This document shows, one piece after another, positions 7,989 to 16,394 of a stretch of DNA of 64,000 nt. Every line of letters begins with the position of its first letter. The stretch's first letter is position 1. The notes beneath the pieces are model-generated. The model did not search any database. It was not told the DNA's origin and saw only the letters and a list, made by a program, of their open reading frames with translations. Both the position numbers and the translations under genes were made by a program. The DNA comes from Pseudomonas sp. ATCC PTA-122608 (GTDB lineage Bacteria > Pseudomonadota > Gammaproteobacteria > Pseudomonadales > Pseudomonadaceae): contig NZ_LPNO01000001.1 of the NCBI RefSeq assembly GCF_001952855.1, positions 163,469 to 227,468 on the forward strand. Reading direction: 5' to 3'.

Positions 7989-9898
7989 CAGGAAAGCGCC
8001 TCCAGCTCCGCTTGCAAGGATTCCAGCAGTTCGAGGGCTTCCATCCAGGTCTCCTCCAACTGTGCCTCACGCACCTTGAGCTTGGCCTGTTCGGCCAGCA
8101 GGTCGCGCAATTCATCCTTGCGGGCCGGCTCGTACACGGCGCTGTCACCCAGGCTGGTTTCGATCTTCGCCAGCTTCTCGTGGATCTTGCCCAACTCGGC
8201 TTCCAGCTTGTCGGCTTCACGCTTGTGCGGTGCCAACTGCTGACGCAGTGCAGCAGCGGCCTGGCGCTGGGCCTTCTTGTCGGTCTTGTCCGGGTTGACC
8301 GGCGTGTTGCTGACCGGCGCGTTGCGCAAGCGGTAGTCCGACAGCCAGCGCGCGTAGTCTTCCAGGTCGCCGTCGAATTCCTCGACCTTGCCGTCAGCCA
8401 CCAGCAGGAAGTTATCCGTGGTGCTCTTGAGCAAATGCCGATCGTGAGACACCACCAACACCGCGCCGCTGAATTCCTGCAGGGCCATGGTCAGCGCCAG
8501 GCGCATTTCCAGGTCGAGGTGGTTGGTCGGTTCGTCGAGCAGCAACAGGTTTGGCCGGTCCCAGGCGATCAACGCCAGGGCCAGGCGGGCCTTTTCGCCA
8601 CCGGAGAAATTCAACACCGGCTCGTCGATGCGCGCACCGCGGAAGTCGAAACCACCGAGGAAGTCTCGCAGGGTCTGTTCACGTTCGGTCGGCGCCAGGC
8701 GCTGCAAGTGCAGCAGCGGGCTGGCCTTGGCGTCGAGGGAGTCCAACTGATGCTGGGCGAAATAGCCCACCACCAGGTTCTCACCGCGCACCAGACGGCC
8801 GGCCAAAGGCTGCAATTCGCCCGAGAGGTTTTTGATCAGGGTCGACTTGCCCGCACCGTTGGGGCCGAGCAGGCCGATCCGCGCGCCGGGGGTGAGCTGC
8901 AACTTGACCTTCTCGAGGATGGTCTTGTCGCCATAACCCAGGCGGGCGTCGGACAGGTCCAGCAACGGGCTGGAGATTTTCACTGACTCGCGGAACACAA
9001 AGTCGAACGGTGAATCGACGTGGGCCGCCGACAGTTCTTCCATGCGCTCCAGGGCCTTGATCCGGCTCTGGGCCTGACGGGCCTTGGTGGCCTGGGCCTT
9101 GAACCGGGCGATGTAGCTTTCCATATGCGCACGTTGCGCCTGCTGCTTCTCGTAGGCTTGCTGCTGCTGGGCCAGGCGTTCGGCACGGGCGCGCTCGAAG
9201 GCGCTGTAGCCACCGCGGTAAAGGGTGATTTTCTTCTGGTCGACGTGGGCGATGTTGTCGACCACGGCGTCGAGGAAATCCCGGTCGTGGGAAATCAGCA
9301 GCAAAGTGCCCGGGTAGCTTTTGAGGAAGTCTTCCAGCCACAGGATTGCATCGAGGTCCAAGTGGTTGGTCGGTTCATCGAGCAGCAACAGGTCCGAGGG
9401 GCACATCAGCGCCTGGGCCAGGTTCAGGCGCATGCGCCAGCCGCCGGAGAAGTCGGCGACCGGGCGGTCCATCTGTTCGTTGGTAAAGCCAAGGCCGGCA
9501 AGCATCTTGCGGGCGCGGGCGTCGGCGGTGTAGCCGTCGGCGCTGTCCAGTTCCGAGTGCAGGCGGGCCTGTGCGGCGCCGTCCTGGGCTTTCTCGGCCT
9601 CGGCGAGGTCGTGTTGCACCTGGCGCAGGCGCAGGTCGCCATCGAGCACGTAGTCGATCGCAATGCGGTCGAGGGTGTCGATCTCCTGGCGCATATGGGC
9701 GATGCGCCAGTCGGCCGGCAGCAGACAGTTCCCGGAATCAGGCGTCAGCTCACCCAGCAGCAAGGCGAACAACGTGGATTTGCCGGCGCCGTTGGCACCG
9801 ATCAGGCCGGCTTTGTGACCGGCGTGCAGGGTCAGCTCGGCGTCTTCGAGAAGACGTTGCGGGCCACGCTGTAATGTTAGGCTTTGAAGTCGGATCAT
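7988..9898 (-). CDS. YheS-type ABC-F ATPase
   Basis: The chosen ATG at 9898 gives 636 residues, the length of E. coli YheS; the frame stays open upstream to about 10114 without homology. Two ATPase domains are present. Walker A motifs are GANGAGKST (about residue 35) and GPNGAGKST (about 345), with signatures DFSGGWRMRLNLAQAL and NFSGGEKARLALAL. Each is followed by LLLDEPTNHLDL. A charged interdomain linker and C-terminal coiled coil follow, and there are no membrane segments. ABC-F proteins act on ribosomes rather than in transport. It is divergent from the TIGR02444 gene and coupled to the downstream mscS gene. Confidence 0.92.
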   Translation of the reverse strand: MIRLQSLTLQRGPQRLLEDAELTLHAGHKAGLIGANGAGKSTLFALLLGELTPDSGNCLLPADWRIAHMRQEIDTLDRIAIDYVLDGDLRLRQVQHDLAEAEKAQDGAAQARLHSELDSADGYTADARARKMLAGLGFTNEQMDRPVADFSGGWRMRLNLAQALMCPSDLLLLDEPTNHLDLDAILWLEDFLKSYPGTLLLISHDRDFLDAVVDNIAHVDQKKITLYRGGYSAFERARAERLAQQQQAYEKQQAQRAHMESYIARFKAQATKARQAQSRIKALERMEELSAAHVDSPFDFVFRESVKISSPLLDLSDARLGYGDKTILEKVKLQLTPGARIGLLGPNGAGKSTLIKNLSGELQPLAGRLVRGENLVVGYFAQHQLDSLDAKASPLLHLQRLAPTEREQTLRDFLGGFDFRGARIDEPVLNFSGGEKARLALALIAWDRPNLLLLDEPTNHLDLEMRLALTMALQEFSGAVLVVSHDRHLLKSTTDNFLLVADGKVEEFDGDLEDYARWLSDYRLRNAPVSNTPVNPDKTDKKAQRQAAAALRQQLAPHKREADKLEAELGKIHEKLAKIETSLGDSAVYEPARKDELRDLLAEQAKLKVREAQLEETWMEALELLESLQAELEALS

Positions 9899-9948
9899 AA
9901 TGGCGGCGGAGTCTACCAGCTTCGTTGGCCGCTGGCTTGGGTGTGAAT

Positions 9949-10410
9949 ATGTGCGCTGACCTGTGGAGCTTTGCCCTCTCGACTTACGCCCGCCCGGGCG
10001 TCGAGGACGCGTGTCTGCGCCTGCAGGCGCAAGGGGCTGATGTGTGCCTGATGTTGTGCGGGTTGTGGCTGGAGCAGCGTGGCGTGGCGCCGGAAACGTC
10101 GCGTTTGCAGGCACTGCGGCAGGTCGCCGAGCCGTGGCAGGCGGAGGTGGTCGAGCCGCTGCGGCAAGTGCGCACGCAATGGCGGGCCACGGCGCAGCAG
10201 GATGCTGAGCTGGGAGCGTTACGGGAACGGGTCAAGGCTCTGGAGCAGGAAGCTGAGCGGCTGCTGTTATCGCGCCTGGAAGGCGTTGCGCAGGGTTGGC
10301 CGATGGCCGAGGCGGGTGTTCAAGCGTGGCTTGAAGGACTGGCGGCCGAAACCGCCAACCTTGACCACGACGCGCTGCATCAGCTGCGCGCCGCAGTCAC
10401 CAGCACTTAG
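9949..10410 (+). CDS. TIGR02444 family conserved protein
   Basis: This 153-residue protein starts MCADLWSFALSTYARPGVEDACL, the opening of the TIGR02444 family seen beside algP in other pseudomonads. It is mostly helical and contains LCGLWLEQRGV and a charged segment around ALRERVKALEQEAERLLL. No signal peptide or catalytic motif is visible, and the function is unknown. The ATG at 9949 was preferred to a TTG at 9925. The TAG shares four bases with the TAA of algP (TTAG at 10407-10410). Confidence 0.8.
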   Translation: MCADLWSFALSTYARPGVEDACLRLQAQGADVCLMLCGLWLEQRGVAPETSRLQALRQVAEPWQAEVVEPLRQVRTQWRATAQQDAELGALRERVKALEQEAERLLLSRLEGVAQGWPMAEAGVQAWLEGLAAETANLDHDALHQLRAAVTST

Positions 10411-11675
10411 GAAGCGCTGGTTGGGGTGACGCTTGGCGCTGCCGGTGCAGGCGTGCTGCTGGCCGGAGCGGTTGGCGCTGCGGTGCTGGCAGCCGGTGCG
10501 GCAGGTGTCGCAGGCTTTGCAGCTGGGGTAGCTGGTTTGGCCGGTGCAGACTTGGCGGCTGCTGGTTTTGCGGCTGGCTTTGCGGCAGCAGGTTTAGCGG
10601 CTGGCTTGGCAGCTGGTTTTGCAGCAGCAGGTTTAGCAGCTGGCTTGGCGGCTGGTTTCGCAGCAGCAGGTTTAGCGGCTGGCTTGGCAGCTGGTTTCGC
10701 AGCAGCAGGTTTAGCAGCTGGCTTGGCGGCTGGTTTTGCAGCAGCGGTTTTAGCAGCTGGCTTGGCGGCTGGTTTTGCAGCAGCAGTTTTAGCAGCTGGC
10801 TTAGCGGCTGGTTTCGCAGCAGCAGGTTTAGCGGCTGGCTTGGCAGCTGGTTTCGCAGCAGCGGTTTTAGCAGCTGGCTTAGCGGCTGGTTTCGCAGCAG
10901 CAGTTTTAGCAGCTGGCTTGGCGGCTGGTTTCGCAGCAGCAGTTTTAGCAGCTGGCTTGGCGGCTGGTTTTGCAGCAGCAGTTTTAGCAGCTGGCTTGGC
11001 GGCTGGTTTTGCAGCAGCAGTTTTAGCAGCTGGCTTGGCGGCTGGTTTTGCAGCAGCCGTTTTAGCAGCTGGCTTGGCGGCTGGTTTCGCAGCAGCAGTT
11101 TTAGCAGCTGGCTTGGCGGCTGGTTTCGCAGCAGCAGTTTTAGCGGCTGGCTTGGCAGCCGATTTAGCCGGTGCTTTTGCCGCAGGTTTGGCCGCAGCTT
11201 TCGCAGGTGCCTTGGCGGCGACTGCTTTGCTGGCTGGCTTCTTCGCTGCGCTGGCTGCAACAGCTTTAGCCGGAGCACGGGTGCTCAGCACTTTGCCTAC
11301 AGCTTCCTTCACACGACCAACACCCTGAGCCAGTTTCAGGCTCTCGGAAGCATCACGCTTGAGTTGGGAAATGTAGGTGCGGGTTTCGGATTGACGATCC
11401 TTGAGGGCGTCGAGCAAGTCCTCAAGTTCTTTGACGGCGTCCTTGGCTTTGGCTTGTGCCTTGGCTTTGCCAGCGGTCGCTGCGCCTTGCAGTTTGGTAC
11501 GGGATTTGTGCAGTTTTTCCTGAGCTTTGCCGCGTTGTTTTTCAAGCTTGGCGAGCAACTTCTCAGCATCAGCCAAGGCTTGGGAACAAGCAGTTTCCAA
11601 ATGTTCGAGCAGGCTGCCCGAAAGTTGTTGGAGCAAATGCAACGGGGTATTTACAGGCTTCTGTTTGGCCGACAT
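10407..11675 (-). CDS. algP: AlgP, histone H1-like lysine/alanine-rich DNA-binding protein
   Basis: This is a 422-residue basic protein with a very strong ribosome site (AGGAGGT) before its ATG. The first 130 residues are helical and coiled-coil-like (LEHLETACSQALADAEKLLAKLE, LEDLLDALKDRQSET). The rest is an Ala/Lys/Pro tail built of 13-residue units of the type TAAAKPAAKPAAK, resembling histone H1. In P. aeruginosa AlgP (AlgR3) influences alginate gene expression, and its repeats are prone to rearrangement. Position beside the FKBP gene and algQ matches P. aeruginosa. Because of the repeat composition, long frames also stay open in other readings, but they are artefacts. Confidence 0.93.
   Translation of the reverse strand: MSAKQKPVNTPLHLLQQLSGSLLEHLETACSQALADAEKLLAKLEKQRGKAQEKLHKSRTKLQGAATAGKAKAQAKAKDAVKELEDLLDALKDRQSETRTYISQLKRDASESLKLAQGVGRVKEAVGKVLSTRAPAKAVAASAAKKPASKAVAAKAPAKAAAKPAAKAPAKSAAKPAAKTAAAKPAAKPAAKTAAAKPAAKPAAKTAAAKPAAKPAAKTAAAKPAAKPAAKTAAAKPAAKPAAKTAAAKPAAKPAAKTAAAKPAAKPAAKTAAAKPAAKPAAKPAAAKPAAKPAAKTAAAKPAAKPAAKTAAAKPAAKPAAKPAAAKPAAKPAAKPAAAKPAAKPAAKPAAAKPAAKPAAKPAAAKPAAKPAAAKSAPAKPATPAAKPATPAAPAASTAAPTAPASSTPAPAAPSVTPTSAS
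10571..11160 (-). repeat. 39-bp tandem repeat array inside algP
   Basis: About 15 copies of a 39-bp unit encode TAAAKPAAKPAAK or PAAAKPAAKPAAK. Exact spacing was checked at GGCTTGGC on the plus strand: 10603, 10642, 10681 and 10720. Copies differ mainly at one T/P codon and at third positions. The first copies at the low-coordinate end (the C-terminal end of the protein) carry Pro, and most later ones Thr. Copy number could change by slippage or recombination without frameshift, since 39 is a multiple of three. Confidence 0.92.
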
Positions 11676-11867
11676 GGTTTACCTCCTGGCTGACGTGGGT
11701 GCGGCTCATACTAGCCCTCTGCTCTTACCGCCGCTAGGGCATGTTGACAGTATCGATTGGCTTGCGTTGCACCGCACGAAAATTCTTATTGATATAACGA
11801 AAATCCACGCCACTTTTTAAGCATTCACACTGGCATAATCCATCGCACTTTCGGCTGGAGAACGCCC

Positions 11868-12533
11868 ATGTCGCGTTACCTTTTTTTAGTGTTGGGCCTG
11901 GCGCTTTCCGTGGCCAATGCGAGTGAGAAATCCCCGTCAAAAGATGACCACGACCTGGCCTACAGCCTGGGCGCCAGCCTGGGTGAGCGCCTGCGCCAGG
12001 AGATGCCGGGCCTGCAACTCGAGGCACTGATCGACGGCCTTAAACAGGCTTACCAGGGCAAGCCGCTGGCGCTGGACGACACACGCATCGAACAGATACT
12101 TGCCCAGCACGAAGCGCAAAACGCACCGGACAATCGAGCACCACAAAGTGAAAAGGCTCTGGCTGCCGAGCAACAATTTTTAGCCAGTGAGAAATCCAAA
12201 AGTGGTGTGCGCGAATTGGCAGGCGGCATCCTGATGACCGAACTGACCCCTGGCAGCGGAAAAAAACCTGCGGCCGATGATCGCGTGCAGGTGAATTACG
12301 TTGGGCGGTTACCCGACGGGACAGTCTTCGACAAAAGCACGCAGCCTCAGTGGTTTCGCCTGGACAGTGTGATCAGCGGCTGGCGAAGCGCGTTGCAACA
12401 GATGCCGGTGGGCGCGAAATGGCGTCTGGTGATTCCGTCCGACCAAGCCTATGGGGCTGACGGTGCCGGCGAGTTGATCCCGCCTTACACACCGTTGGTA
12501 TTTGAGATCGAATTACTCGGCGCGGGTGCCTGA
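11868..12533 (+). CDS. FKBP-type peptidyl-prolyl isomerase, periplasmic
   Basis: This 221-residue protein has a signal peptide (MSRYLFLVLGLALSVANA). Its dimerisation-type N-terminal domain contains DLAYSLGASLGERL. The C-terminal FKBP domain from about residue 115 has VQVNYVGRLPDGTVFDKS, VISGWRSALQQMPVGAKWRLVIP and AYGADGAGELIPPYTPLVFEIEL. It resembles FkpA/Mip/FklB proteins that catalyse proline isomerisation and act as chaperones in the envelope. It is the counterpart of the FKBP gene between algP and algQ in P. aeruginosa. A GGAGA ribosome site precedes the ATG, and a strong bidirectional terminator follows. Confidence 0.92.
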   Translation: MSRYLFLVLGLALSVANASEKSPSKDDHDLAYSLGASLGERLRQEMPGLQLEALIDGLKQAYQGKPLALDDTRIEQILAQHEAQNAPDNRAPQSEKALAAEQQFLASEKSKSGVRELAGGILMTELTPGSGKKPAADDRVQVNYVGRLPDGTVFDKSTQPQWFRLDSVISGWRSALQQMPVGAKWRLVIPSDQAYGADGAGELIPPYTPLVFEIELLGAGA

Positions 12534-12545
12534 ACCCAAACGAAA

Positions 12546-12573
12546 AACGGTGCGCAATGCGCACCGTTTTTTT
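12546..12573. terminator. Bidirectional intrinsic terminator between FKBP gene and algQ
   Basis: A near-perfect hairpin ACGGTGCGCAATGCGCACCG is followed by a T run on the plus strand and flanked by an A run upstream. It can therefore serve both the FKBP gene (+) and algQ (-). Confidence 0.85.
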
Positions 12574-12586
12574 GTGTTGCGGCGAG

Positions 12587-13045
12587 TCAGGCTTTGGCCG
12601 CCAACTCTTCCTTGTGAGCATTGTGCAGCACTTCGATCAGACAATCTTCCAGCTCGAAACGCTCATGCAGCAAACCGCCCAACTCTTTGAATTTTTCTGC
12701 GACACATTTGCCGGCATCACACAGGTCGTTGAAGGCCAGCAGCTTCTCGGTGATGACATCGATGCGCGGGTAAATCGTTTCTGCCAGGTCCAAGCCACGT
12801 TGATCGTCGAAGGCCTCGGCCTCTTTGGTCAACTGCTCGTAGACACCGAAGTGCCCCGCCGAGACGTAGTCCACCAATACACCGCAGAATTCCTGCAACG
12901 GCTTGCGGTTCTCGCTCAGCGCTTCGGGCTTGGCACCGAGAGCATCAAAGGACCGAACCAGTTCGTGACGCGCTTTCAACCAACCATCGATCAGTTTGTG
13001 CACCCCACCCCAGCGTTCCTGAGCATTCTGACAACTTTCCAACAT
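12587..13045 (-). CDS. algQ: AlgQ/Rsd, anti-sigma-70 regulator
   Basis: This 152-residue protein shows the Rsd/AlgQ pattern: [50 protein letters not shown] and [18 protein letters not shown]. Rsd-family proteins bind region 4 of sigma-70 and favour alternative sigma factors. In P. aeruginosa AlgQ supports alginate and siderophore expression. The ATG at 13045 is preceded by GAGAG. It is the leftward partner of the shared terminator and lies downstream of dsbH. Confidence 0.93.
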   Translation of the reverse strand: MLESCQNAQERWGGVHKLIDGWLKARHELVRSFDALGAKPEALSENRKPLQEFCGVLVDYVSAGHFGVYEQLTKEAEAFDDQRGLDLAETIYPRIDVITEKLLAFNDLCDAGKCVAEKFKELGGLLHERFELEDCLIEVLHNAHKEELAAKA

Positions 13046-13151
13046 GATGATCTCTCTTCCCTATAGGGGCGCCGCCCGCTGCCCGCGCAACACTTCAAGG
13101 TTAAAGCGGCAACCGGGCAGACGTGCATCGAACAGTCTGTTTCACTAACGC

Positions 13152-13175
13152 GTGCGGGCCAGATTATGCCCGCAC
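13152..13175. repeat. Perfect 8-bp inverted repeat between dsbH and algQ
   Basis: GTGCGGGC and GCCCGCAC are separated by eight bases, forming a GC-rich hairpin just downstream of dsbH. No T run follows on either strand, so a terminator role is uncertain. Confidence 0.5.
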
Positions 13176-13251
13176 GACTATGGCATCAAGGTACGCAGGA
13201 GAGAAAGTTCATACAAGTGTTTAATCCCTTCCTACAACCCGCGGGCACCTG

Positions 13252-13773
13252 TCAGTGCCGTGCAAGGCCAAAACGCTGACTCAACGCCAACCGCGAGAAC
13301 TGCGCTACACCAAGGATCAGCATCGCCACGAAGAACAGCAGGCTCCACTCGGGAATACTTAAATCGAACAGCGTCCAGTTGATTTCCACACAGTCAACGC
13401 TGCCCTTGAACATCAGGGACAACGCTTCTCGTATCGACAGGTTTTCGATCATGGATTGAAGGCCGGGCCAACAGGTCGGCAGCTGCTCCGGCGGCGTATT
13501 TTGCAGCAGCACCTGGCGTACGGCGGTGATGGCGCCCAACACTGCACAGCCCATGCTCGCCGCCCAATACACGTAGATCCCGGAACGCTTGGGCCCATGA
13601 ATCGCCGCCACCAGGTTGATCAGCGTGAAGGCCGCCACAAGAATTCGTTGCACCTGACACAGGAAACAAGGCCGCAACAGCGCGGCATACTCCAGGTAAA
13701 AGGACGCGCCCAGCGTCAGCGCACCAGCCAGGAACGCCAGGAGGAACAGGGAGCGTGAGGGGGCCAAAGACAT
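13252..13773 (-). CDS. dsbH: DsbB family disulfide bond formation protein (DsbH)
   Basis: This 173-residue inner-membrane protein has four hydrophobic helices. The first redox pair is in RPCFLCQVQR (about residues 35-39). A second periplasmic cysteine pair is provided by TCWPG and VDCVEI, as in DsbB. DsbB proteins reoxidise DsbA and pass electrons to quinone. The position between algQ and hemY is the place of dsbH in P. aeruginosa, which is why that symbol is preferred over dsbB. Confidence 0.88.
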   Translation of the reverse strand: MSLAPSRSLFLLAFLAGALTLGASFYLEYAALLRPCFLCQVQRILVAAFTLINLVAAIHGPKRSGIYVYWAASMGCAVLGAITAVRQVLLQNTPPEQLPTCWPGLQSMIENLSIREALSLMFKGSVDCVEINWTLFDLSIPEWSLLFFVAMLILGVAQFSRLALSQRFGLARH

Positions 13774-13961
13774 TGTTTATCCGCAACGCAAGAGATAGGT
13801 AGTTACGGTAGAGGAAAGGCCTTACCCCTTTCAATACGCGCCAGAGCAGACGATTCCGCGAGAGCGTAGGGATATCCCGTCAGAAGGTGAGCGATTAAAC
13901 GCCCGTCTGCGTAGGAGTTTACTACAAGCCATATTGCCTACAGCTATTGAGCGCTATTGAA

Positions 13962-13993
13962 GGGTTGCCCACGAGACAACTCTGAGGCAACCC
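13962..13993 (-). terminator. Possible terminator of the hemCDXY operon
   Basis: On the minus strand an 8-bp stem (GGGTTGCC with GGCAACCC) encloses a second small stem GAG/CTC with a TTGT loop, just downstream of hemY. The following tract is only weakly T-rich, so termination strength is uncertain. Confidence 0.5.
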
Positions 13994-14010
13994 CTACGCC
14001 ATTTCCTACC

Positions 14011-15252
14011 TCAAACCCGTGCCGGCACAGGCAGAGGTGACGCCAGCAGACGCTTGTCCAACAGGCCCAGGCCTTCCTGGAACAACTGGTTGCTGCGCTC
14101 GGTGTCGCCCAATTGCGCCAGCAGGCGTGCCAGTTCGGCGCAGGCTTCGGGATTGCGCTGCACCTGCAGGCTGCTTTCCAGGTAGTCCCGCGCCTTGCCC
14201 CACAGGCTGTTTTGCAGGCACAGGCGGCCGAGGGTCAGCAACAGGCTGGCATCGCCCGGATGGTCCTTGAGCCAGCCTTCGGCAAACTTCAACTGCTTCG
14301 CCGAATCGCTGCCTCGCAGCAAGCCGTAGAGCCTGATCAGATGGCTGTCGTACTCACGCTTGAGCGCACCACGCAGCACCTCTTCAGCCTTGGCATCCGC
14401 GCCCAATTGACGCAGTTGCTCGGCATAGGCCAGCACCAGTTGCGGCTCCTGGCGCTGGGCCGAAGTCAATTGCTGCCACGCCCGCTCAAGGGATTGCTGA
14501 CCAGCCTCGCCTTGCTCTTCGCGTTGGGCAGCCAAGGTCAGGTTCTCGCCCCATGCACGACGCTCCAGTTCGGCCAGCTCGGCAGGCGGCAGCGCTTTGT
14601 CTTTGCGCAGTTCCGGCAACAGCCGAATGACCGAAGACCAATCACCGCACTGTTGATAAAGCCGCTGTAATTGACGCAATACCTGGACGTTATGCGGATG
14701 CCGCTCATGCATGGCCTGCAAGGTGACCAGGGCACCCTCGGTGTCACCACGGTCCATCTGCAACTGCGCATGACTCAAGGCCACCGCGAGTTCTGCTTGG
14801 GGCTGGCGCTCAAGCGCCCGCTCCAGCAGGCCGTCCGCCTCCTCATAACGGCCCTGTTCGTTGGCCGCGCGGGCAGCGCCGAGGTAGTAGAGCAATGGCT
14901 GGCGTTCCGCTTCGGCCGCACGGTGCAAGTGACGCTCGGCACTGGCCCAGCGCCCTTCGGCGAGGTCCATCTGCCCCTGTTCGATGGCAATCTGAACACG
15001 ACGACTACGATTGCGCCGCGACCATGGGTTGACCACACCACCGGAAGTCAGCACCAGGCTCAACAGCACCCTGACCAGATAGATCACCAAGCCAATGGCA
15101 AACACCGCCACCAGCGTCGACCAAAGTCCGGACTCGTAATGCAGCACATGGGGATAAGTAATCAGCACGTAACCGGTGTGTTTCGAAATGCCCACAGCCA
15201 GTGCCAGGGCGATCGCAATCGCCAGCACCAGGATCACATAGAAACGCTTCAT
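14011..15252 (-). CDS. hemY: HemY, heme biosynthesis-associated TPR membrane protein
   Basis: This 413-residue protein has two N-terminal membrane helices (about residues 4-24 and 40-65). A basic stretch RRNRSRRVQ follows, and then tetratricopeptide-like repeats (AERHLHRAAEAERQPLLYYLGAA, EADGLLERALERQPQAELAVALSHAQLQMDRGDTEGAL). This matches the proteobacterial HemY domain, distinct from the Bacillus oxidase of the same name. Its precise step is unresolved; it is usually considered an accessory to tetrapyrrole or heme synthesis. It follows hemX after five bases and ends the operon. Confidence 0.9.
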   Translation of the reverse strand: MKRFYVILVLAIAIALALAVGISKHTGYVLITYPHVLHYESGLWSTLVAVFAIGLVIYLVRVLLSLVLTSGGVVNPWSRRNRSRRVQIAIEQGQMDLAEGRWASAERHLHRAAEAERQPLLYYLGAARAANEQGRYEEADGLLERALERQPQAELAVALSHAQLQMDRGDTEGALVTLQAMHERHPHNVQVLRQLQRLYQQCGDWSSVIRLLPELRKDKALPPAELAELERRAWGENLTLAAQREEQGEAGQQSLERAWQQLTSAQRQEPQLVLAYAEQLRQLGADAKAEEVLRGALKREYDSHLIRLYGLLRGSDSAKQLKFAEGWLKDHPGDASLLLTLGRLCLQNSLWGKARDYLESSLQVQRNPEACAELARLLAQLGDTERSNQLFQEGLGLLDKRLLASPLPVPARV

Positions 15253-15257
15253 CGGCT

Positions 15258-16376
15258 TTACTCCTGGGTCGCCGGCTTGCCAGCAGAAACCTTGGCTTCT
15301 TCGGCAGACAGGTGGCGACGGTCAAGGTAAGCCTGCACGGCGGCCAAGCTTGCGGCCAAGTCCGGCGTTACCACCGAGACAGCCTTGGGCTCGAGCTCGG
15401 CAATACGGGCCAGCATGTTTTTGCTTTGCGGGTTGTCTTGATTGAAGTTGTCCTGCAGGACGCTGCGCGCCTCGCCCAAGGATCGGCTATACACAGCCGG
15501 CTCGCCGTTGAGCGCCGCCCATTGCGCCTGCTCCAGCGCCAGGCTCAGCGCCAGGCGCACCTGATTCAGACCTTGCCCTGCCAGCAGCGGACGAATGTTG
15601 TCATCCGGGTTGAAGTCGATGCGGAAATACCGCGAGATCTGCTCCCACCACTGGCTCCAGCGGCTGTCCGTATCGGCGGTCGGACGGCCCCCATTGGCGG
15701 CTTCCGGGAGCTGGTATTCCGGGGCGACGGCCGCCAGTTGCACGACCTGATCGCGCAATGCCGCCAGTTGCAGGTACAGCCCGGTACGGTCCGGCTGTTC
15801 GATATTGCGCAACGCGGCGAGGCTCTTGGCCAACTGCTCACGGGCGGCGTACGAGCCGGGATCACTTTGTTCGCGGAGGATTTCGTCAGCGCCTTGGACC
15901 AACGCTTGGGCACTGTTGATGTCCTGCAAGGCGGAGAGACGCAGGCTGGCCAGGCGGATCAGGTGTTCGGCCTCGGCCAGGCGCCAGTCCTGGCGGCTGG
16001 CACCCAGCACGGTTTCCAGGCGCTGACTCAAGCGCTGCTGATCGCCCTGCAATTGCGCCACCAACCGACGGCGCTCTTCCAGTTCCTCAGCACCCGGCAG
16101 TTGCCCCAGGCGTGCCGACAGCTGCTGCTGGCTCTGCTTGAGGCTCTGGGATTGGTCGTCCAGGGTCTGCACTTGGCCCAGCTGTTGCTGGCTGCTCGCC
16201 TGCAGTGCACGGACCTGCCAGATCCCCCAACCACCGGCGGCAACACCGGCAGCGCCGAGCAACAAGGCCACGATAGCCAGGCCGTTACCACGGCGCGGGG
16301 CGGTGGTAACCGGTGTCTCAACAGGCGCATCAAGCGCGGGCTGAGCTTCATCTTTAGGCAAGGCTGTTTCGCTCAC
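15258..16376 (-). CDS. hemX: HemX, uroporphyrinogen-III C-methyltransferase-like protein
   Basis: The 372-residue protein starts at GTG with AAAGGAT upstream. It has a short cytoplasmic N-terminus, a single membrane helix (GNGLAIVALLLGAAGVAAGGWGIW from about residue 30), a long glutamine-rich coiled coil (LQASSQQQLGQVQTLDDQSQ) and a periplasmic helical domain. Homologues are annotated as uroporphyrinogen-III methyltransferase because of operon context, but no methyltransferase motif is visible. A structural role is more likely. It lies 18 bases after hemD. Confidence 0.9.
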   Translation of the reverse strand: MSETALPKDEAQPALDAPVETPVTTAPRRGNGLAIVALLLGAAGVAAGGWGIWQVRALQASSQQQLGQVQTLDDQSQSLKQSQQQLSARLGQLPGAEELEERRRLVAQLQGDQQRLSQRLETVLGASRQDWRLAEAEHLIRLASLRLSALQDINSAQALVQGADEILREQSDPGSYAAREQLAKSLAALRNIEQPDRTGLYLQLAALRDQVVQLAAVAPEYQLPEAANGGRPTADTDSRWSQWWEQISRYFRIDFNPDDNIRPLLAGQGLNQVRLALSLALEQAQWAALNGEPAVYSRSLGEARSVLQDNFNQDNPQSKNMLARIAELEPKAVSVVTPDLAASLAAVQAYLDRRHLSAEEAKVSAGKPATQE

Positions 16377-16394
16377 GTATCCATCCTTTGCGTA

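Noticed and set aside
10571..11160. CRISPR array
   Set aside because: The 39-bp repeats are directly abutting, without spacers, and lie in the algP coding frame.
10397..11278. Long minus-strand frame rich in Leu/Gln/Pro ('LLKLLLRNQPPSQ') inside algP
   Set aside because: A shifted reading of the same repeats, without a start context or any family similarity.
10426..11328. Long open frame on the plus strand across algP coding for an Ala/Gly/Leu-rich 'AAGLAAGFAAA' protein
   Set aside because: It is the reverse reading of the algP repeat array. The 39-bp unit lacks stops in several frames, and the algP frame has the strong ribosome site and a conserved N-terminal domain.
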